A stretch of 64,000 nucleotides of DNA. It comes from Halorientalis sp. IM1011. Its GTDB lineage: Archaea; Halobacteriota; Halobacteria; Halobacteriales; Haloarculaceae. Positions 8,325 to 17,812 of this stretch are shown here, in pieces. The notes beneath the pieces were generated by a model. The model was not told where the DNA came from. It worked only from the letters and a program-made list of their open reading frames with translations, and ran no database searches. The DNA is taken from assembly GCF_001989615.1 (NCBI RefSeq), contig NZ_CP019067.1:3224001-3288000 (forward strand), given 5' to 3'. Both the position numbers and the translations under genes were made by a program. Positions within the stretch are counted from its first letter, which is position 1. Each line of letters opens with the position of its first letter.

Positions 8325-9938
8325 TCAGTTCCCACCGTGGAGACTCGCCTGCAACCGCTCGCGGTTCAGATCGTAGAGATCCGCGGCCACCTCGGCGTCG
8401 ATGTCGTAGGCAGTGGCGTCGGTTCGACCCAGCAGCGACGCCGTCGCGGTGTCGGCGGTCAGGTGGGCCAGATCCAGTCGGCGCTGGAAGACGGTCCGCC
8501 GGTGGATCACCGTCTGGAGACGGTAGTACGGGACGATTCGTGTTTTCTGGGTCCAGAAGCCGTCCCGGACGACGAAGTGGTCGTCACCGACGCAGTAGCC
8601 GCGGTGTTTCCACTTCAGGTGGGCGGCCGGCGGAACCACAGCCAGCAGGGCCAGCGGCGCGTACCAGAGGCCGAAGGCGGTCACGACTCGCGAGATCCCG
8701 AACGCGAGGGCTGTCAGGCCCAGCACGACCAGGGCGTACCGGACCGCGTAGCGTCGTCGGGCCCGTTTCGGCGGCCGCGTGAACGATAACTCGCCGAACG
8801 GTTCGAGTTCGCGGGCGAGCGCGAGCGTTTGCGTCCGATCGGCCAGCGGGATGGCCGACTGGGGGCCCTGATCGCTCTGGCCCGGACTGTACCCGGCCGT
8901 CTCGACGGTGAAGCCGGCGTAGCCCAGCAGGCGCATCGGGACGTTCTCGCGGATCGTCAGCGTCTGGATCTTGTCGGTCGGGATCGACCCGCTGTAGCGC
9001 TGGAGGAGTCCGCGCTCGTACACCAGATCGTCGCCCTGTCGGCCGAGCGTGAACCCGTAGTACTGCAGGAAGGTGACGACGGCGCTGACGGCCCACACCG
9101 TCACCGCACCGAACGCGACGGCGAGCAGCCCGACCAGGATCGCCAGATCCGGCGTTTCGGTGAGCGCGTCGACCGGTGCCTCGATCCCGGTGAGCTGTGC
9201 GAACACGCCGACGATCAGATCCTCGACGACGGGGAAGCCAAAGAACAGGAGGGCGATGGAGGCAAGCTGGAAGGAGGTAAGCGCGAGCACGAGCAGTTCG
9301 GCCGACCCGAGTTCGAACAGTTGCGTCTCGGGTTCGAGTTCGCGCTCCCGGGAGAGCCGGTCGGCGACCGCCTCGGGGTCGGCGTGGCGGGTCTCGGACG
9401 AGTCGGTGGTCCCGTCCCGGTCGACGGCGTCGGCTGATGCCTGGTCAGCCGACACCGTCTCCCCTGCGGTCGCGTCCGTCTCCGCCGCCTGGGCGCGAGC
9501 CCGTCGGTCGCGGATCTCTCGCTGGAGGCGGCGGGCCTCGTCGGCGGCGACGAAGTTCAGCGTCGCCTCCGTCTCGGAGCCGCCCGCGGTCTCGATCTTC
9601 ACGACGGCGACGCCGACGATCCGGTGGAAGATGCTCTCGGTCACGTCGACGTTCTGGATGCGACGGTAGGGAATCTCCCGTTCCTGCCGGCCGATCACGC
9701 CCGAGTCCACGTCGAACGTGTCCGGCGTCAGTGCGTACTCGAAGCGGTAGTAGTAGGCGACGCCGTAGGCCACGCCGACCACGAACAGGAGGACGAACAG
9801 GCCGGCGATCAGGCCGAACGAGTCGGCCAGGCCCGGGACCGCGAACTGCGCCGCGCCGGTCAGAACGAAGGCCATCGACGCCGCGACGAGTCCCCGCTGG
9901 AGGCTCCGCGTGACGGCGCTCAGCGGGTGGAGTTTCAT
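8325..9938 (-). CDS. Bacterial-type PH domain membrane protein (YdbT-like)
   Basis: This 537-residue protein contains two or three PH_2/DUF304 domains with membrane helices between them. Motifs such as GVIGRQEREIPYRRIQNVDVTES and RTRIVPYYRLQTVIHR are typical of YdbT proteins. It overlaps the upstream YdbS-like gene by 4 bases (ATGA), so the pair forms an operon. A Ser/Thr/Ala-rich linker of about 50 residues near 145-195 is a haloarchaeal-style insertion. YdbS/YdbT homologues have been linked to envelope stress; the role here is unknown. Confidence 0.85.
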   Translation of the reverse strand: MKLHPLSAVTRSLQRGLVAASMAFVLTGAAQFAVPGLADSFGLIAGLFVLLFVVGVAYGVAYYYRFEYALTPDTFDVDSGVIGRQEREIPYRRIQNVDVTESIFHRIVGVAVVKIETAGGSETEATLNFVAADEARRLQREIRDRRARAQAAETDATAGETVSADQASADAVDRDGTTDSSETRHADPEAVADRLSRERELEPETQLFELGSAELLVLALTSFQLASIALLFFGFPVVEDLIVGVFAQLTGIEAPVDALTETPDLAILVGLLAVAFGAVTVWAVSAVVTFLQYYGFTLGRQGDDLVYERGLLQRYSGSIPTDKIQTLTIRENVPMRLLGYAGFTVETAGYSPGQSDQGPQSAIPLADRTQTLALARELEPFGELSFTRPPKRARRRYAVRYALVVLGLTALAFGISRVVTAFGLWYAPLALLAVVPPAAHLKWKHRGYCVGDDHFVVRDGFWTQKTRIVPYYRLQTVIHRRTVFQRRLDLAHLTADTATASLLGRTDATAYDIDAEVAADLYDLNRERLQASLHGGN

Positions 9939-10396
9939 ACGGCGTCCTCCGGTTCGCTCTCGATGGCCAGATCCCGGAGCCGGTTGCGCAGGTCTCGCGC
10001 TTCGTCGGGCGTCAGGCCCGGGATGGTCACGTCAGCGCCCCGCGAACCCGCGGTGTAGACGACGACCTGACCGAGGCCGAGCAGACGATCCAGGGGCCCG
10101 CGCTGGGTGTCGACGTGCTGGACCCGGACGTACGGCACCGCGGTCTCGACGTTCGTGAACACGCCGCGTTCGAGCTCCAGGGCGTCGTCGTCGAGCCGGT
10201 AGCCCCAGCTCCGGTAGAGCAACTGGACGTACACGATAGCGAGCACGAGCGAGACCACCGCGAAGCCCGGGCCGAGCAACGGGGAGAACCCGATGACGAA
10301 CCGGTCGAGCGCGTAGACCCCGGCACTCAGGATCGCCACGACGACCAGCGCGACGATCCCCCACCGGACCCTGACGCGCGACTGGAGGGCATTCAT
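9935..10396 (-). CDS. Bacterial-type PH domain membrane protein (YdbS-like)
   Basis: This 153-residue protein has two N-terminal membrane helices and one DUF304/bPH2 domain with the sequence ERGVFTNVETAVPYVRVQHVDTQ, matching the YdbS half of YdbS-YdbT pairs. A C-terminal helix follows. It is the first gene of the two-gene operon and its TGA overlaps the ATG of the larger partner. The two presumably form a membrane complex. Confidence 0.85.
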   Translation of the reverse strand: MNALQSRVRVRWGIVALVVVAILSAGVYALDRFVIGFSPLLGPGFAVVSLVLAIVYVQLLYRSWGYRLDDDALELERGVFTNVETAVPYVRVQHVDTQRGPLDRLLGLGQVVVYTAGSRGADVTIPGLTPDEARDLRNRLRDLAIESEPEDAV

Positions 10397-10454
10397 ACCC
10401 CGTCAGTCCGACGGCAGGCCCGAAAACGTTCCGGATGGCGACACGGATCGTCCG

Positions 10455-11435
10455 TCAGGTCCACCGATCCAGCCCGGTCTGCACTGTCGCGTCCGCGATC
10501 CGATCGAAGCCGCGCTCTACCTCGTCGGCCGCGACGCCCCACTCGTCGACGACGAACGCCCGGGCCGCATCGATGTCGGGTTCTATCTCGGCGTCGAAGC
10601 TCACGTCGTCGGCGACCGGCGGATCGAGGAAGAGGTCCCTGATGCGGTCGACGTTCTCGACGTACACGTCGCGGGCCTCGAAGACGCCCCAGATGTCGCC
10701 GTGCTCGCGGATCGTCTTCACCGCCGTCTTGGGCCCGATCCCGGTGACGCCCTCGTTGAAGTCCGTCCCGCAGAGGATGCCGGCGTCGACCAGTTGCTCC
10801 CACGTGAGGTCGTGTTCGGCGAGGGTGGCGTCCAGATCCATGCACTCCGGGTCCCCCTTCGAGGTGAGTTGCCGGAGCGTCAGCGGCGAGCCAAAGAGCA
10901 GGGCGTCGTAGTCCTCGGTGCCGGCGTAATCGACGGTCCCGGAGCGGGCCATCCGGGCGGCCTGGGCCTCACCCTCCGCCGGAGCGTCGACGACCGGGAC
11001 GTCGAGGAGAGCGAGCAACTCGCGGGTCGTGTCGACGATGGTGTCGGTGAGCCGCTGGGTCCGGGAGTCGAGTTTGGCGACCTCCACGGAATCGCCCTCC
11101 TCGCGGGCTTCCTCCAGTTGCTCCTCGTACTTCTCGCGCTGTTCGCGGCGTTTCTCGACCTCCGCCTCCTTGAGGTCGGTGACGCCGCCGTCGAAGACGA
11201 ACACGGGCGTCACGTCGTGTTCGAGGAACTTCGGCAGGCCCTGGACGACGCCGATCAGGTTGGCGACCTCCTCGCCGTCGGCGGTGGTGTAGGCCGAATC
11301 ACGGGTGAACTTGACCGTCGTCGTCAGGTAGCGGTACAGCCAGTTGTGAGCGTCGACGGCCACGACCGACCCCGCGAGGTCGTCGTAGGACACGTCCTCG
11401 ATGACCGCGAGATCGCGAAGGTCTGCGTTTCCCAT
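10455..11435 (-). CDS. fen: Flap endonuclease 1
   Basis: This 326-residue structure-specific nuclease removes 5' flaps in Okazaki fragment maturation and repair. It shows the N domain ([21 protein letters not shown]) and I domain ([29 protein letters not shown]) acidic metal ligands, and the helix-hairpin-helix [16 protein letters not shown]. It ends QTGLDRWT, a probable PCNA-binding PIP box. Length matches archaeal FEN1. It is transcribed alone, with an ATG at 11435. Confidence 0.93.
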   Translation of the reverse strand: MGNADLRDLAVIEDVSYDDLAGSVVAVDAHNWLYRYLTTTVKFTRDSAYTTADGEEVANLIGVVQGLPKFLEHDVTPVFVFDGGVTDLKEAEVEKRREQREKYEEQLEEAREEGDSVEVAKLDSRTQRLTDTIVDTTRELLALLDVPVVDAPAEGEAQAARMARSGTVDYAGTEDYDALLFGSPLTLRQLTSKGDPECMDLDATLAEHDLTWEQLVDAGILCGTDFNEGVTGIGPKTAVKTIREHGDIWGVFEARDVYVENVDRIRDLFLDPPVADDVSFDAEIEPDIDAARAFVVDEWGVAADEVERGFDRIADATVQTGLDRWT

Positions 11436-11485
11436 TGCTCGTCCGTAGCGGCGGCCACCGCTTGAATCTCCCGACCACGCGGCGG

Positions 11486-12022
11486 TCAGTCGTCGTCTGC
11501 CCGGACCGTCCGGATCGTCGCCGGCGGATCCTGCCCGTCCCGCTCGCGCAGAAATTCGGCCTCCGCATCCGAGAGGTCCCGCTCGCGGTACACGTCGAGG
11601 CCGGTCTGGTAGGACTCGCGCGTACGCTCACCGGGTCGGACCATCACGAGTTCGGCGATGCCGGTCTCCTCGCCGGTGAAGGCGAAGCCGGCTTTCGACA
11701 GCGCCTCGAAGGCGAAGGGGTTGTTGACGGCTATTTTGACCCGTCCGTACCCCCGCTCGCGGGCACGCTCGGCGGCGAAGTGACACAGCTGGGGGCCGAT
11801 CCCCTCTCCACGGTGGTCCTCGCGGACGGTGACGTAGCGCAGCCAGAGGGTGTCGGCGTCGGTGCGGTCCTCGTTGAACGCGACGGCGGCGACGATCTCG
11901 TCCGCGCGGGCGACCGCTTTGCCGGTCCCGGACATGACGAACTTCCCGGCGTAGCTGAACCGCCGGTAGTCCAGTCGGAAGGTCGGGCCGTCCGGGGGCC
12001 ACCCCAGCAGGGCGTACTCCAT
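11486..12022 (-). CDS. GNAT family N-acetyltransferase
   Basis: This 178-residue protein has the GNAT acetyl-CoA loop [25 protein letters not shown], with the R/Q-x-x-G-x-G/A core near residues 73-80, preceded by the WLRYVTV strand. The substrate cannot be told from sequence. The frame stays open upstream, but the ATG giving [10 protein letters not shown] is the only plausible start because the divergent methyltransferase begins 74 bases away. Confidence 0.8.
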   Translation of the reverse strand: MEYALLGWPPDGPTFRLDYRRFSYAGKFVMSGTGKAVARADEIVAAVAFNEDRTDADTLWLRYVTVREDHRGEGIGPQLCHFAAERARERGYGRVKIAVNNPFAFEALSKAGFAFTGEETGIAELVMVRPGERTRESYQTGLDVYRERDLSDAEAEFLRERDGQDPPATIRTVRADDD

Positions 12023-12095
12023 CGTCGGATCGACGGGCCGCTGCCGCTTGTACTCTTCCCCCAGTGCTGAAGGGCCCGAACGTGGTAGCCGGGGT

Positions 12096-12674
12096 ATGGC
12101 ATCCGAGACCCGGAGTGGCGACGTGGGGATCTTCGACCGGATCGCCCGGCTGTACGACCTGAAGCCCGCGACCCGGCGGCGGAAGCTCGCGCCCGCGCTC
12201 TCGCTGGCCGAGCGGGATATCGAACGCGTCCTCGACGTGGGCGGCGGGACCGGGCAGGGCGTCCGGGCGCTCGACGTGCCCGACGGCGTCGTGGTCGACG
12301 CCGCACAGGGGATGCTCGCCCGGGCGCAGGACCGCGGCGTCGCAGGCGTCCGGGGGGACGCCGCACGGCTCCCCGTCGCCGACGAGTCGGTCGACGCCGT
12401 GTTGATCCTCGACGCTCTGCACCACATGGACCGGCCCGCGACGGTCGTCTCGGAGGCGGCCCGCGTGCTCCGACCCGGGGGCGTGCTGGTCTGTCTGGAG
12501 TTCGATCCCACCACGATCCGTGGCGGGGGGCTGGCCGTCGCCGAGCACGTCTTCGGGTTCGACTCGCAGTTTTTCGCCGCTGGGGATCTGGTGGCGATGA
12601 TCCGGGGAGCCGGGCTGTCGTCGTCGATTCCACGCGACGGCTTCGAGTACACCGTCGCGGGCGTCAAAGAGTGA
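12096..12674 (+). CDS. Class I SAM-dependent methyltransferase
   Basis: This 192-residue protein has motif I VLDVGGGTGQG, an acidic end of strand 2 (VVDAAQGML) and motif III LRPGGVLVCLEFDP, as in UbiE/Methyltransf_11 enzymes. The substrate is unknown. The first helix, GIFDRIARLYDL, resembles UbiE, so a quinone or lipid substrate is possible. The start is the ATG at 12096, after GGGGT; an upstream ATG at 12048 would run back into the divergent GNAT gene's start. Confidence 0.8.
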   Translation: MASETRSGDVGIFDRIARLYDLKPATRRRKLAPALSLAERDIERVLDVGGGTGQGVRALDVPDGVVVDAAQGMLARAQDRGVAGVRGDAARLPVADESVDAVLILDALHHMDRPATVVSEAARVLRPGGVLVCLEFDPTTIRGGGLAVAEHVFGFDSQFFAAGDLVAMIRGAGLSSSIPRDGFEYTVAGVKE

Positions 12675-12723
12675 TGAGTGGGGAATCGGGACACCCAAGT
12701 CCTGTCGGTCCCGACAGCCGGCT

Positions 12724-13161
12724 ATGACTGCGCTCGACTGGGCCAGGGGTCGCGTCGACGCGTCGGCGGGGACGGCGCTGTTCCTGCTCGGCGACCTGCT
12801 GGCTATCGCGGTGTTCGTCCTCATGGGGGAGCTCAGCCACGGCTACGGGCTCGCGAACGCGGCCCGGATCGTCGGCACCTACGCCGAGTTCCTGCTCGGC
12901 TGGCTGATTGTGGCGATACCCGCGGGCGTCTACGCGACGGATTACCGGCGCGACCTGACGCGGTCGACGGCCCTGGTACTGGGCGCGTGGCTCGGCGCGG
13001 ATATCGTCGCACAGGCCCTCCGTTCGACGGCGGTGTTTCCCGGGAACGCCGCGGTGACGTTCGCCATCGTCGCCTTCCTCGTCGGGGGCGTCCTGCTGGT
13101 GGTCTGGCGGTTGACGCTGGCGTTCGTCACGTCCCGGCAGGGGACGACGGCGCTCGCGTGA
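12724..13161 (+). CDS. DUF3054 membrane protein
   Basis: This 145-residue protein has four membrane helices and the DUF3054 pattern: an N-terminal LFLLGDLLAIAVFVLMGELSHG, then WLIVAIPAGVYA, WLGADIVAQALRS and a last long helix. Its function is not known. The last 35 bases overlap the end of the convergent MFS gene, so the two 3' ends share coding DNA. Confidence 0.8.
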   Translation: MTALDWARGRVDASAGTALFLLGDLLAIAVFVLMGELSHGYGLANAARIVGTYAEFLLGWLIVAIPAGVYATDYRRDLTRSTALVLGAWLGADIVAQALRSTAVFPGNAAVTFAIVAFLVGGVLLVVWRLTLAFVTSRQGTTALA

Positions 13162-14425
13162 CGAGGTAGGTGCCGAGACCGGCCGCGACCGTCGCCAGCC
13201 CCGCGAGGACGACGAACAGTTGCTGGGGGGCGAAGAAGGTCAACATGGTTCCCGCCAGCGTCGCGCCCAGCGCGCCGACACCGAACACGCCGAGGTAGGT
13301 GAACCCGTAGGAGAGTCCGCGACTCCCGGCCGGCGTGTACTCGGCGACGCTCGCCTGGTAGAACGGCTGGACGAAAAACAGGAAAAAGCCCAGCAGTGCC
13401 GAGGCGACCAGTAGCGCGGGGAGGCCGAGCGCCGCCGCCGGCAGGAAGAGCAGGGCGACGACGGCCAGCGCGGCGAAGCCGCCGAGGATGCCGAACTCGG
13501 GGCGGCCCCGATCCGTCAGTTTCCCGGCGACGAACTGCCCGCCGACCCCGACCATCAACAGGCCGACGTAGATGTACCGGCTGGGCTGGAGAGTCCGACC
13601 ACCGAACTCGACCGGGGCGAGGGCGGCGATCTCCAGATTGTCCAGCAGTTCGGGCAGGAAGGTGAGGACGCCCCGGTAGTACAGGCCCGAACAGAGCGTG
13701 ACGGCGAAGACGACGACGAACGCGCCCGCGAACAGGTGGCGCGACTGGGTGAGAAAGTCACCGAGCGAGTCGACACCTCCGCCGGCACGGCTGTCGCCGT
13801 CACCGGGACTCTCTCCGCTGCCGTCCGTGGCCGCGACGGCGGCGCGCTCGTCGATATCCGCCCGAAAGGCGTAGATCGCCGCGAATGCGGCGGGGAGCGC
13901 GAGGATGGCGACGACGACGCGCCAGTCGAACGCCAGCAGGAGGAGGATCGTCAGGAGTGGGCCGACGGCGATGCCGACGTTGCCGGCCATGCCGTGGTAG
14001 GCGAAGGCGCTCCCGCGCTGCTCGACGCCGCGGCTGATCAGCGAGAGACCCGAGGGGTGGTAGACGCTAGCGGCGATGCCCCAGACGGCCATCGCCAGGC
14101 CGATCACCGCCGGCGTCGGCGAGACGGCGAGCAACAGGAAGGATGCGCCCATACCGACCAGACAGGCCGTGATGAGCAGGCGGGCGTCGATCCGGTCGAC
14201 GAGAACGCCGCTCGGGAGCGCGCCGAGGCCGAACAGCGCGAAGCCGACGGTGACGAGCGCGCCGACGGTCGCCTCGTTGACCGGGAACTGGGCGAGCCCC
14301 ACGTCGATCACCGAGAACTCTGTGAGCCAGATGGGTATCAAAACCGGAATCGACAGCTCGTAGGTGTGGACCATCGCGTGCGCGACCGTCACGAGACCGA
14401 CGATCGATCGGTCGTTACTGTTCAC
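13127..14425 (-). CDS. MFS transporter (fosmidomycin-resistance-like)
   Basis: This 432-residue protein has about 12 membrane helices in the two six-helix halves of the major facilitator fold, with an acidic loop near residues 192-220. GVLVDRIDARLLI is the loop 2-3 motif and ASVYHPSGLSLIS is typical of the FSR-type subgroup. The substrate is unknown. A perfect palindrome lies 16-33 bases upstream of the start and may be its operator. The 3' end overlaps the DUF3054 gene. Confidence 0.85.
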   Translation of the reverse strand: MNSNDRSIVGLVTVAHAMVHTYELSIPVLIPIWLTEFSVIDVGLAQFPVNEATVGALVTVGFALFGLGALPSGVLVDRIDARLLITACLVGMGASFLLLAVSPTPAVIGLAMAVWGIAASVYHPSGLSLISRGVEQRGSAFAYHGMAGNVGIAVGPLLTILLLLAFDWRVVVAILALPAAFAAIYAFRADIDERAAVAATDGSGESPGDGDSRAGGGVDSLGDFLTQSRHLFAGAFVVVFAVTLCSGLYYRGVLTFLPELLDNLEIAALAPVEFGGRTLQPSRYIYVGLLMVGVGGQFVAGKLTDRGRPEFGILGGFAALAVVALLFLPAAALGLPALLVASALLGFFLFFVQPFYQASVAEYTPAGSRGLSYGFTYLGVFGVGALGATLAGTMLTFFAPQQLFVVLAGLATVAAGLGTYLVTRAPSSPAGT

Positions 14426-14440
14426 ACTCCGCGTGTTCCA

Positions 14441-14458
14441 CGTTGAACCGCTTCAACG
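14441..14458. promoter_or_regulatory. Palindrome upstream of the MFS gene
   Basis: CGTTGAA-N4-TTCAACG is a perfect inverted repeat ending 16 bases before the MFS start codon, where a TATA box or transcription start would be expected. This placement fits a repressor operator. The binding protein is unknown. Confidence 0.45.
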
Positions 14459-14544
14459 CGTCGATTGCACGCAGTTGACCGGTCGACGGGGAACGCCGTC
14501 ACTGCTGGTATCGAGAGAAACGGGAGTACGGCTGCCCACTCGAA

Positions 14545-14709
14545 TCAGCACTTCTCGTCGACCGGGACCGATACGCTGGACTGGATCCAGGCCCGGTGGT
14601 TGTCCCGGTCGTAGATGACGAACTCGTCTTCGCCGATGTCGAGCTCGGCGCACTGTGGCTGCTGGGGGTCGACTGCTTCGTCGTCGGTGTCCGTGTTGTG
14701 GATGCTCAT
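14545..14709 (-). CDS. Small acidic haloarchaeal protein (DUF7331-like)
   Basis: This 54-residue protein starts MSIHNTDTDDEA and ends VPVDEKC. The central DEFVIYDRDNHRAWIQSS resembles a widespread haloarchaeal small family (DUF7331) in which a short beta segment ends in an A-W-[LI]-Q motif. The function is unknown. I chose the ATG at 14709; a longer reading to 14892 has no family support. A GGCGG-N6-CCGCC stem lies at 14720-14735 in the leader, with TATAAG further upstream. Confidence 0.65.
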   Translation of the reverse strand: MSIHNTDTDDEAVDPQQPQCAELDIGEDEFVIYDRDNHRAWIQSSVSVPVDEKC

Positions 14710-15119
14710 GTGTGAACTCGGCGGTCGTGGCCGCCTCTCCGCCTTATACCGAACTCTCCCGCCCGTCCACATAAGGACTTGCTCCGAATTATCACTCGAT
14801 ATAATACTATCTGGCCCAGAGCAGCCAATATATGCCACTATTCTCGCTAATAAAAACCACAATATCGCGCAGGTCCTGCGACGCGTCGCCATCGCTGGCA
14901 GTCGATACTGAACATGCCGTCAACTGCGAAACCGGACGGACGACGGAGTGTCAGTATCTATCCCTCTGCTGTCGGGCGGTTCGATCTTCATAAGTTATGC
15001 AGTGGTTTGATCTACATCACGAACAAAGTTTAGAGTAGATACTCGGTGCCTACAACAGATACTATCCAGTGGCTACGGGAAACACTTATTACCCTATTCG
15101 TCGTATATTCGCCCACGTT
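14710..15119. other. Gene-free AT-rich divergent promoter region
   Basis: This stretch of about 410 bases has no credible coding frame. Its AT content is well above its surroundings, with TATA-like strings near 14750, 14810 and 14860 and several around 14990-15100. It separates the divergent small-protein gene from the small membrane-protein gene and probably holds both promoters. The only folded element I can support is the short stem at 14720-14735. Confidence 0.6.
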
Positions 15120-15353
15120 ATGACGGGATACTACGACTACGTTCTGGCCCTCATTCCGGTGTCAGTGGCGGGAATCAGCGCTGTGCTTATCGGCGCGGGA
15201 CTGTCCTTCACGGTCGCCGTTCCGATCGCGATGCTCGCCGCGATCGGGCTGATCGGGCACGCGATGTTCGTCAACGGGCCGGTCGACGAGGCGACGGCGC
15301 CGACGCAGACGGCCCCGCCGTCCCAGGACACGCCGCAGTACTCCGCCGACTGA
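15120..15353 (+). CDS. Small haloarchaeal membrane protein
   Basis: This 77-residue protein has two membrane helices, about residues 7-28 and 31-50, then a Thr/Pro/Gln-rich tail ending PQYSAD. The ATG at 15120 gives MTGYYDYVLALIP, a start style common among small haloarchaeal membrane proteins. I do not know its function. AT-rich promoter sequence directly precedes it. Confidence 0.7.
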   Translation: MTGYYDYVLALIPVSVAGISAVLIGAGLSFTVAVPIAMLAAIGLIGHAMFVNGPVDEATAPTQTAPPSQDTPQYSAD

Positions 15354-15462
15354 CCCGTCGGTTCTGCTCTATCCGCTCATTGCTTCTCACTGTTACTCGT
15401 ATTCCGCGGCACTCGTCGTCCCTTCCAGCACACCTTTGAGTGACTCGCTCGAACGGGCGGGC

Positions 15463-16467
15463 ATGACGACCAAAGAGGCGCTGTTCCTCCGGAGCGACGA
15501 ACTGGCCGGGCTCGCCGACCCGGGCGAATACGTCGACGCCGTGCGGGACGGGTACCGCCAGCGCGGCGAGGGCGCACCGGCAGAACCGCGGACCAAACTC
15601 CCGAACGCCGACCCACCCGGCTTCTTCACCGGCTATCTAGCCATCCTGCCCGATACGGGTGCGATGGGGACCTACACCTACGGGGCCGGGTTCGGCGCGC
15701 AGGACGCTCACTTCATGCTCTCTCTGTTCGACGCCGAGAGCGGCGAGCCGCTGGCGCTCATGGACGGCGCGAGCATGAACCCGTTCAAGACCGGCGCGGC
15801 TGGCGCGGTCGGGATCGACGCACTGGCAAGAGAAGACGCCTCGACGCTGTCGATAATCGGTAGCGGCGCTCAGGCACGTGGCCAGTTGCGCGCCGCGACG
15901 ACGGTCCGTAACTTCGACCGGATCGACGTGTACTCCCCGACCAAGGACCACCGGGAATCGTTCGCTGCGGAGATGAACGACGCGCTCGACCCGACCGTCG
16001 CCGCCGTCGCCTCCAGCGCGGCCGCCGTCGAGGGTGCGGACGTGGTGATCACGGCTACGAACGCCCCGGAACCCGTCTTCGACGGCGATCTGCTGGAAGA
16101 CGGCACCCACGTCACCGCGATGGGTCAGTACGATCCCGACGTGCGCGAAGTCGACGCCGAGACCGTCTCGAAGGCAACGTACGTCCCGGACCTGCGCGCC
16201 CGCACCGAGACCGACGCCGGCGCGTTCATGCAGGCCCTCGAAGCGGGTGAGATCGGCGAGGACCACGTCCACGCGGAACTCGGCGAGGTCGTCGCCGGCG
16301 TCGAACCCGGCCGGACGAGCGACGACGAGATCACTCTCTTCGACAGCGGGGGGACGGCCATCGAGACCGTCGCCGCCGCACACATGCTCTACGAACGCGC
16401 CGTGGAGCGCGACCTCGGCGAATCCATCGAGTTCGCGCCGGCCAGTCAGGCACTCACCGGGAAGTGA
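15463..16467 (+). CDS. Ornithine cyclodeaminase/mu-crystallin family enzyme
   Basis: This 334-residue protein has the family's N-terminal dimerisation region with PRTKLPNADPPGFF, a GSGAQARGQL dinucleotide motif near residue 130 and ADVVITATNAPEPVF in the second Rossmann half. The family includes ornithine cyclodeaminase, archaeal alanine dehydrogenase and imine reductases, which sequence alone does not separate. The start is the ATG at 15463; a TTG 27 bases upstream is less likely. Confidence 0.85.
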   Translation: MTTKEALFLRSDELAGLADPGEYVDAVRDGYRQRGEGAPAEPRTKLPNADPPGFFTGYLAILPDTGAMGTYTYGAGFGAQDAHFMLSLFDAESGEPLALMDGASMNPFKTGAAGAVGIDALAREDASTLSIIGSGAQARGQLRAATTVRNFDRIDVYSPTKDHRESFAAEMNDALDPTVAAVASSAAAVEGADVVITATNAPEPVFDGDLLEDGTHVTAMGQYDPDVREVDAETVSKATYVPDLRARTETDAGAFMQALEAGEIGEDHVHAELGEVVAGVEPGRTSDDEITLFDSGGTAIETVAAAHMLYERAVERDLGESIEFAPASQALTGK

Positions 16468-16480
16468 GCGGCCGCACCGA

Positions 16481-16681
16481 TCACCCGAACCGTCGGGCCA
16501 GTTCGTATGCAATCGTTGCCGGGAGCGAGACCCACAGGAGGACGAATCCGACGGTCTCGGGTGAGAGGTCACCGGGCGTCAGCGCCGCGTAGAACATGAG
16601 CCCACCGGCAGCGAGCACCATCACGACCGTGGAGACGTAGGTGGGATCGGTCCAGAAACTCGGGAACTCGCTGGCAGACAT
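16481..16681 (-). CDS. Small two-helix membrane protein
   Basis: This 66-residue protein has two hydrophobic helices (about 17-36 and 43-60) joined by a short PGDLSPETVG loop and ending ELARRFG. It lies 31 bases downstream of the presenilin-like protease gene on the same strand and may be co-transcribed. I do not recognise its family. Confidence 0.6.
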   Translation of the reverse strand: MSASEFPSFWTDPTYVSTVVMVLAAGGLMFYAALTPGDLSPETVGFVLLWVSLPATIAYELARRFG

Positions 16682-16712
16682 GGCCGGCGGTTCTGCCGGC
16701 GGGCGGAAAAAG

Positions 16713-17753
16713 CTAGAGGAAGCCGGCGACGCCGAGCGCCTCCAGCAGGGGGAGACCGCTCGCGAGCGCGCCGACGAGGTAGCCGCCGATGACGCCCCCG
16801 TTGAGCAACGGCAGACCCGCGTGAGCCCGCCCCTTCAGCACCATGCGCAACAGCACCGCGAGACCGACGAAGGTCCCGACCATCGCGGCCAGCGCCGTGA
16901 GCGGGACCACGAGGCCCAGCAGGCCGACGGTCGGCACCGACGACGGCGCGAAGAAAGCCGCGCTCGCCACGAGGACGGTCGGGATCACCGCGTCGCCCAG
17001 CCCGATAAAGAGCGCGTCCCGATCCATCGGGTCCGCTTCGGGGTCCTCGTCGACCGTCTCGGCCGACTCCATCTCGTCCGCGCTCGCCGGTTCGCCGCCG
17101 TTGGCCGATGCCTCGCCCTCGACTTCGCCCGTCGGATCGGGCGTCTCGGCGGACAGGAACGAGTACGAGAGGGTCAGCGGCACGACCAGCACGACGGGGA
17201 CTTTGAGATCCATCACGCCGGAAGCCAGCGTCAGCATGTGCTCTGTGCCGTAGACGCTGATGGCGTCGTATATCGCCAGCACAGCCAGCAGGAGTATCGC
17301 CGGCAGCAGGCCGAAGCTGATCCCGAACAGCCCCGCCGCGCCGGCTCCCATGACGACACCGGAGGCGTCGATGACGTACCACTCGGGATACAGCAGGAGG
17401 GCCGCACCGAGTGCGAGCGCGGCCGCCACCGCGATCACGTTGAACTCCCCGTAGGTGACGACGTCCGGGACGACCACGCTGAACACGTACCACGAGAGGT
17501 AGACGCCGGCGAAGACGACGAACGCCCGGATGAGCTGGTCCACGTTCAGCTTGATCGCCAGCAACATGAGCCCGGTCGCGACCAGAATCGCCGCGACGTA
17601 GACGACGGTGTTCGTCGGATCGCTGGGATCCTCGACGGCCTGGTAGCCGGCCGCCTCGAACGGCTGGACCAGCGCCAGCGCCCCCAACTGCACGAGCAGA
17701 AAGATCACTCCGATGAATGCGCTCGCGACGAGCGCGCGCGTTCGCTGCTCCAT
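16713..17753 (-). CDS. Presenilin-like A22 intramembrane aspartyl protease
   Basis: This 346-residue multi-span protein is an archaeal presenilin homologue that should cut membrane proteins within the bilayer. The two catalytic motifs are visible: YD at Asp163 (IYDAISVYG) and GLGD at Asp254, and GLPLL at 313-317 takes the place of the PAL motif. A 50-residue acidic loop (about 203-245) lies between the two aspartate helices. The start is the ATG giving MEQRTRAL. The substrate is unknown. Confidence 0.88.
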   Translation of the reverse strand: MEQRTRALVASAFIGVIFLLVQLGALALVQPFEAAGYQAVEDPSDPTNTVVYVAAILVATGLMLLAIKLNVDQLIRAFVVFAGVYLSWYVFSVVVPDVVTYGEFNVIAVAAALALGAALLLYPEWYVIDASGVVMGAGAAGLFGISFGLLPAILLLAVLAIYDAISVYGTEHMLTLASGVMDLKVPVVLVVPLTLSYSFLSAETPDPTGEVEGEASANGGEPASADEMESAETVDEDPEADPMDRDALFIGLGDAVIPTVLVASAAFFAPSSVPTVGLLGLVVPLTALAAMVGTFVGLAVLLRMVLKGRAHAGLPLLNGGVIGGYLVGALASGLPLLEALGVAGFL

Positions 17754-17812
17754 ACCGACCTCTCGCCCGTCTCCCGTTTCAGGATTGCGAAGGCGTTGTC
17801 GAACCTGGATCC

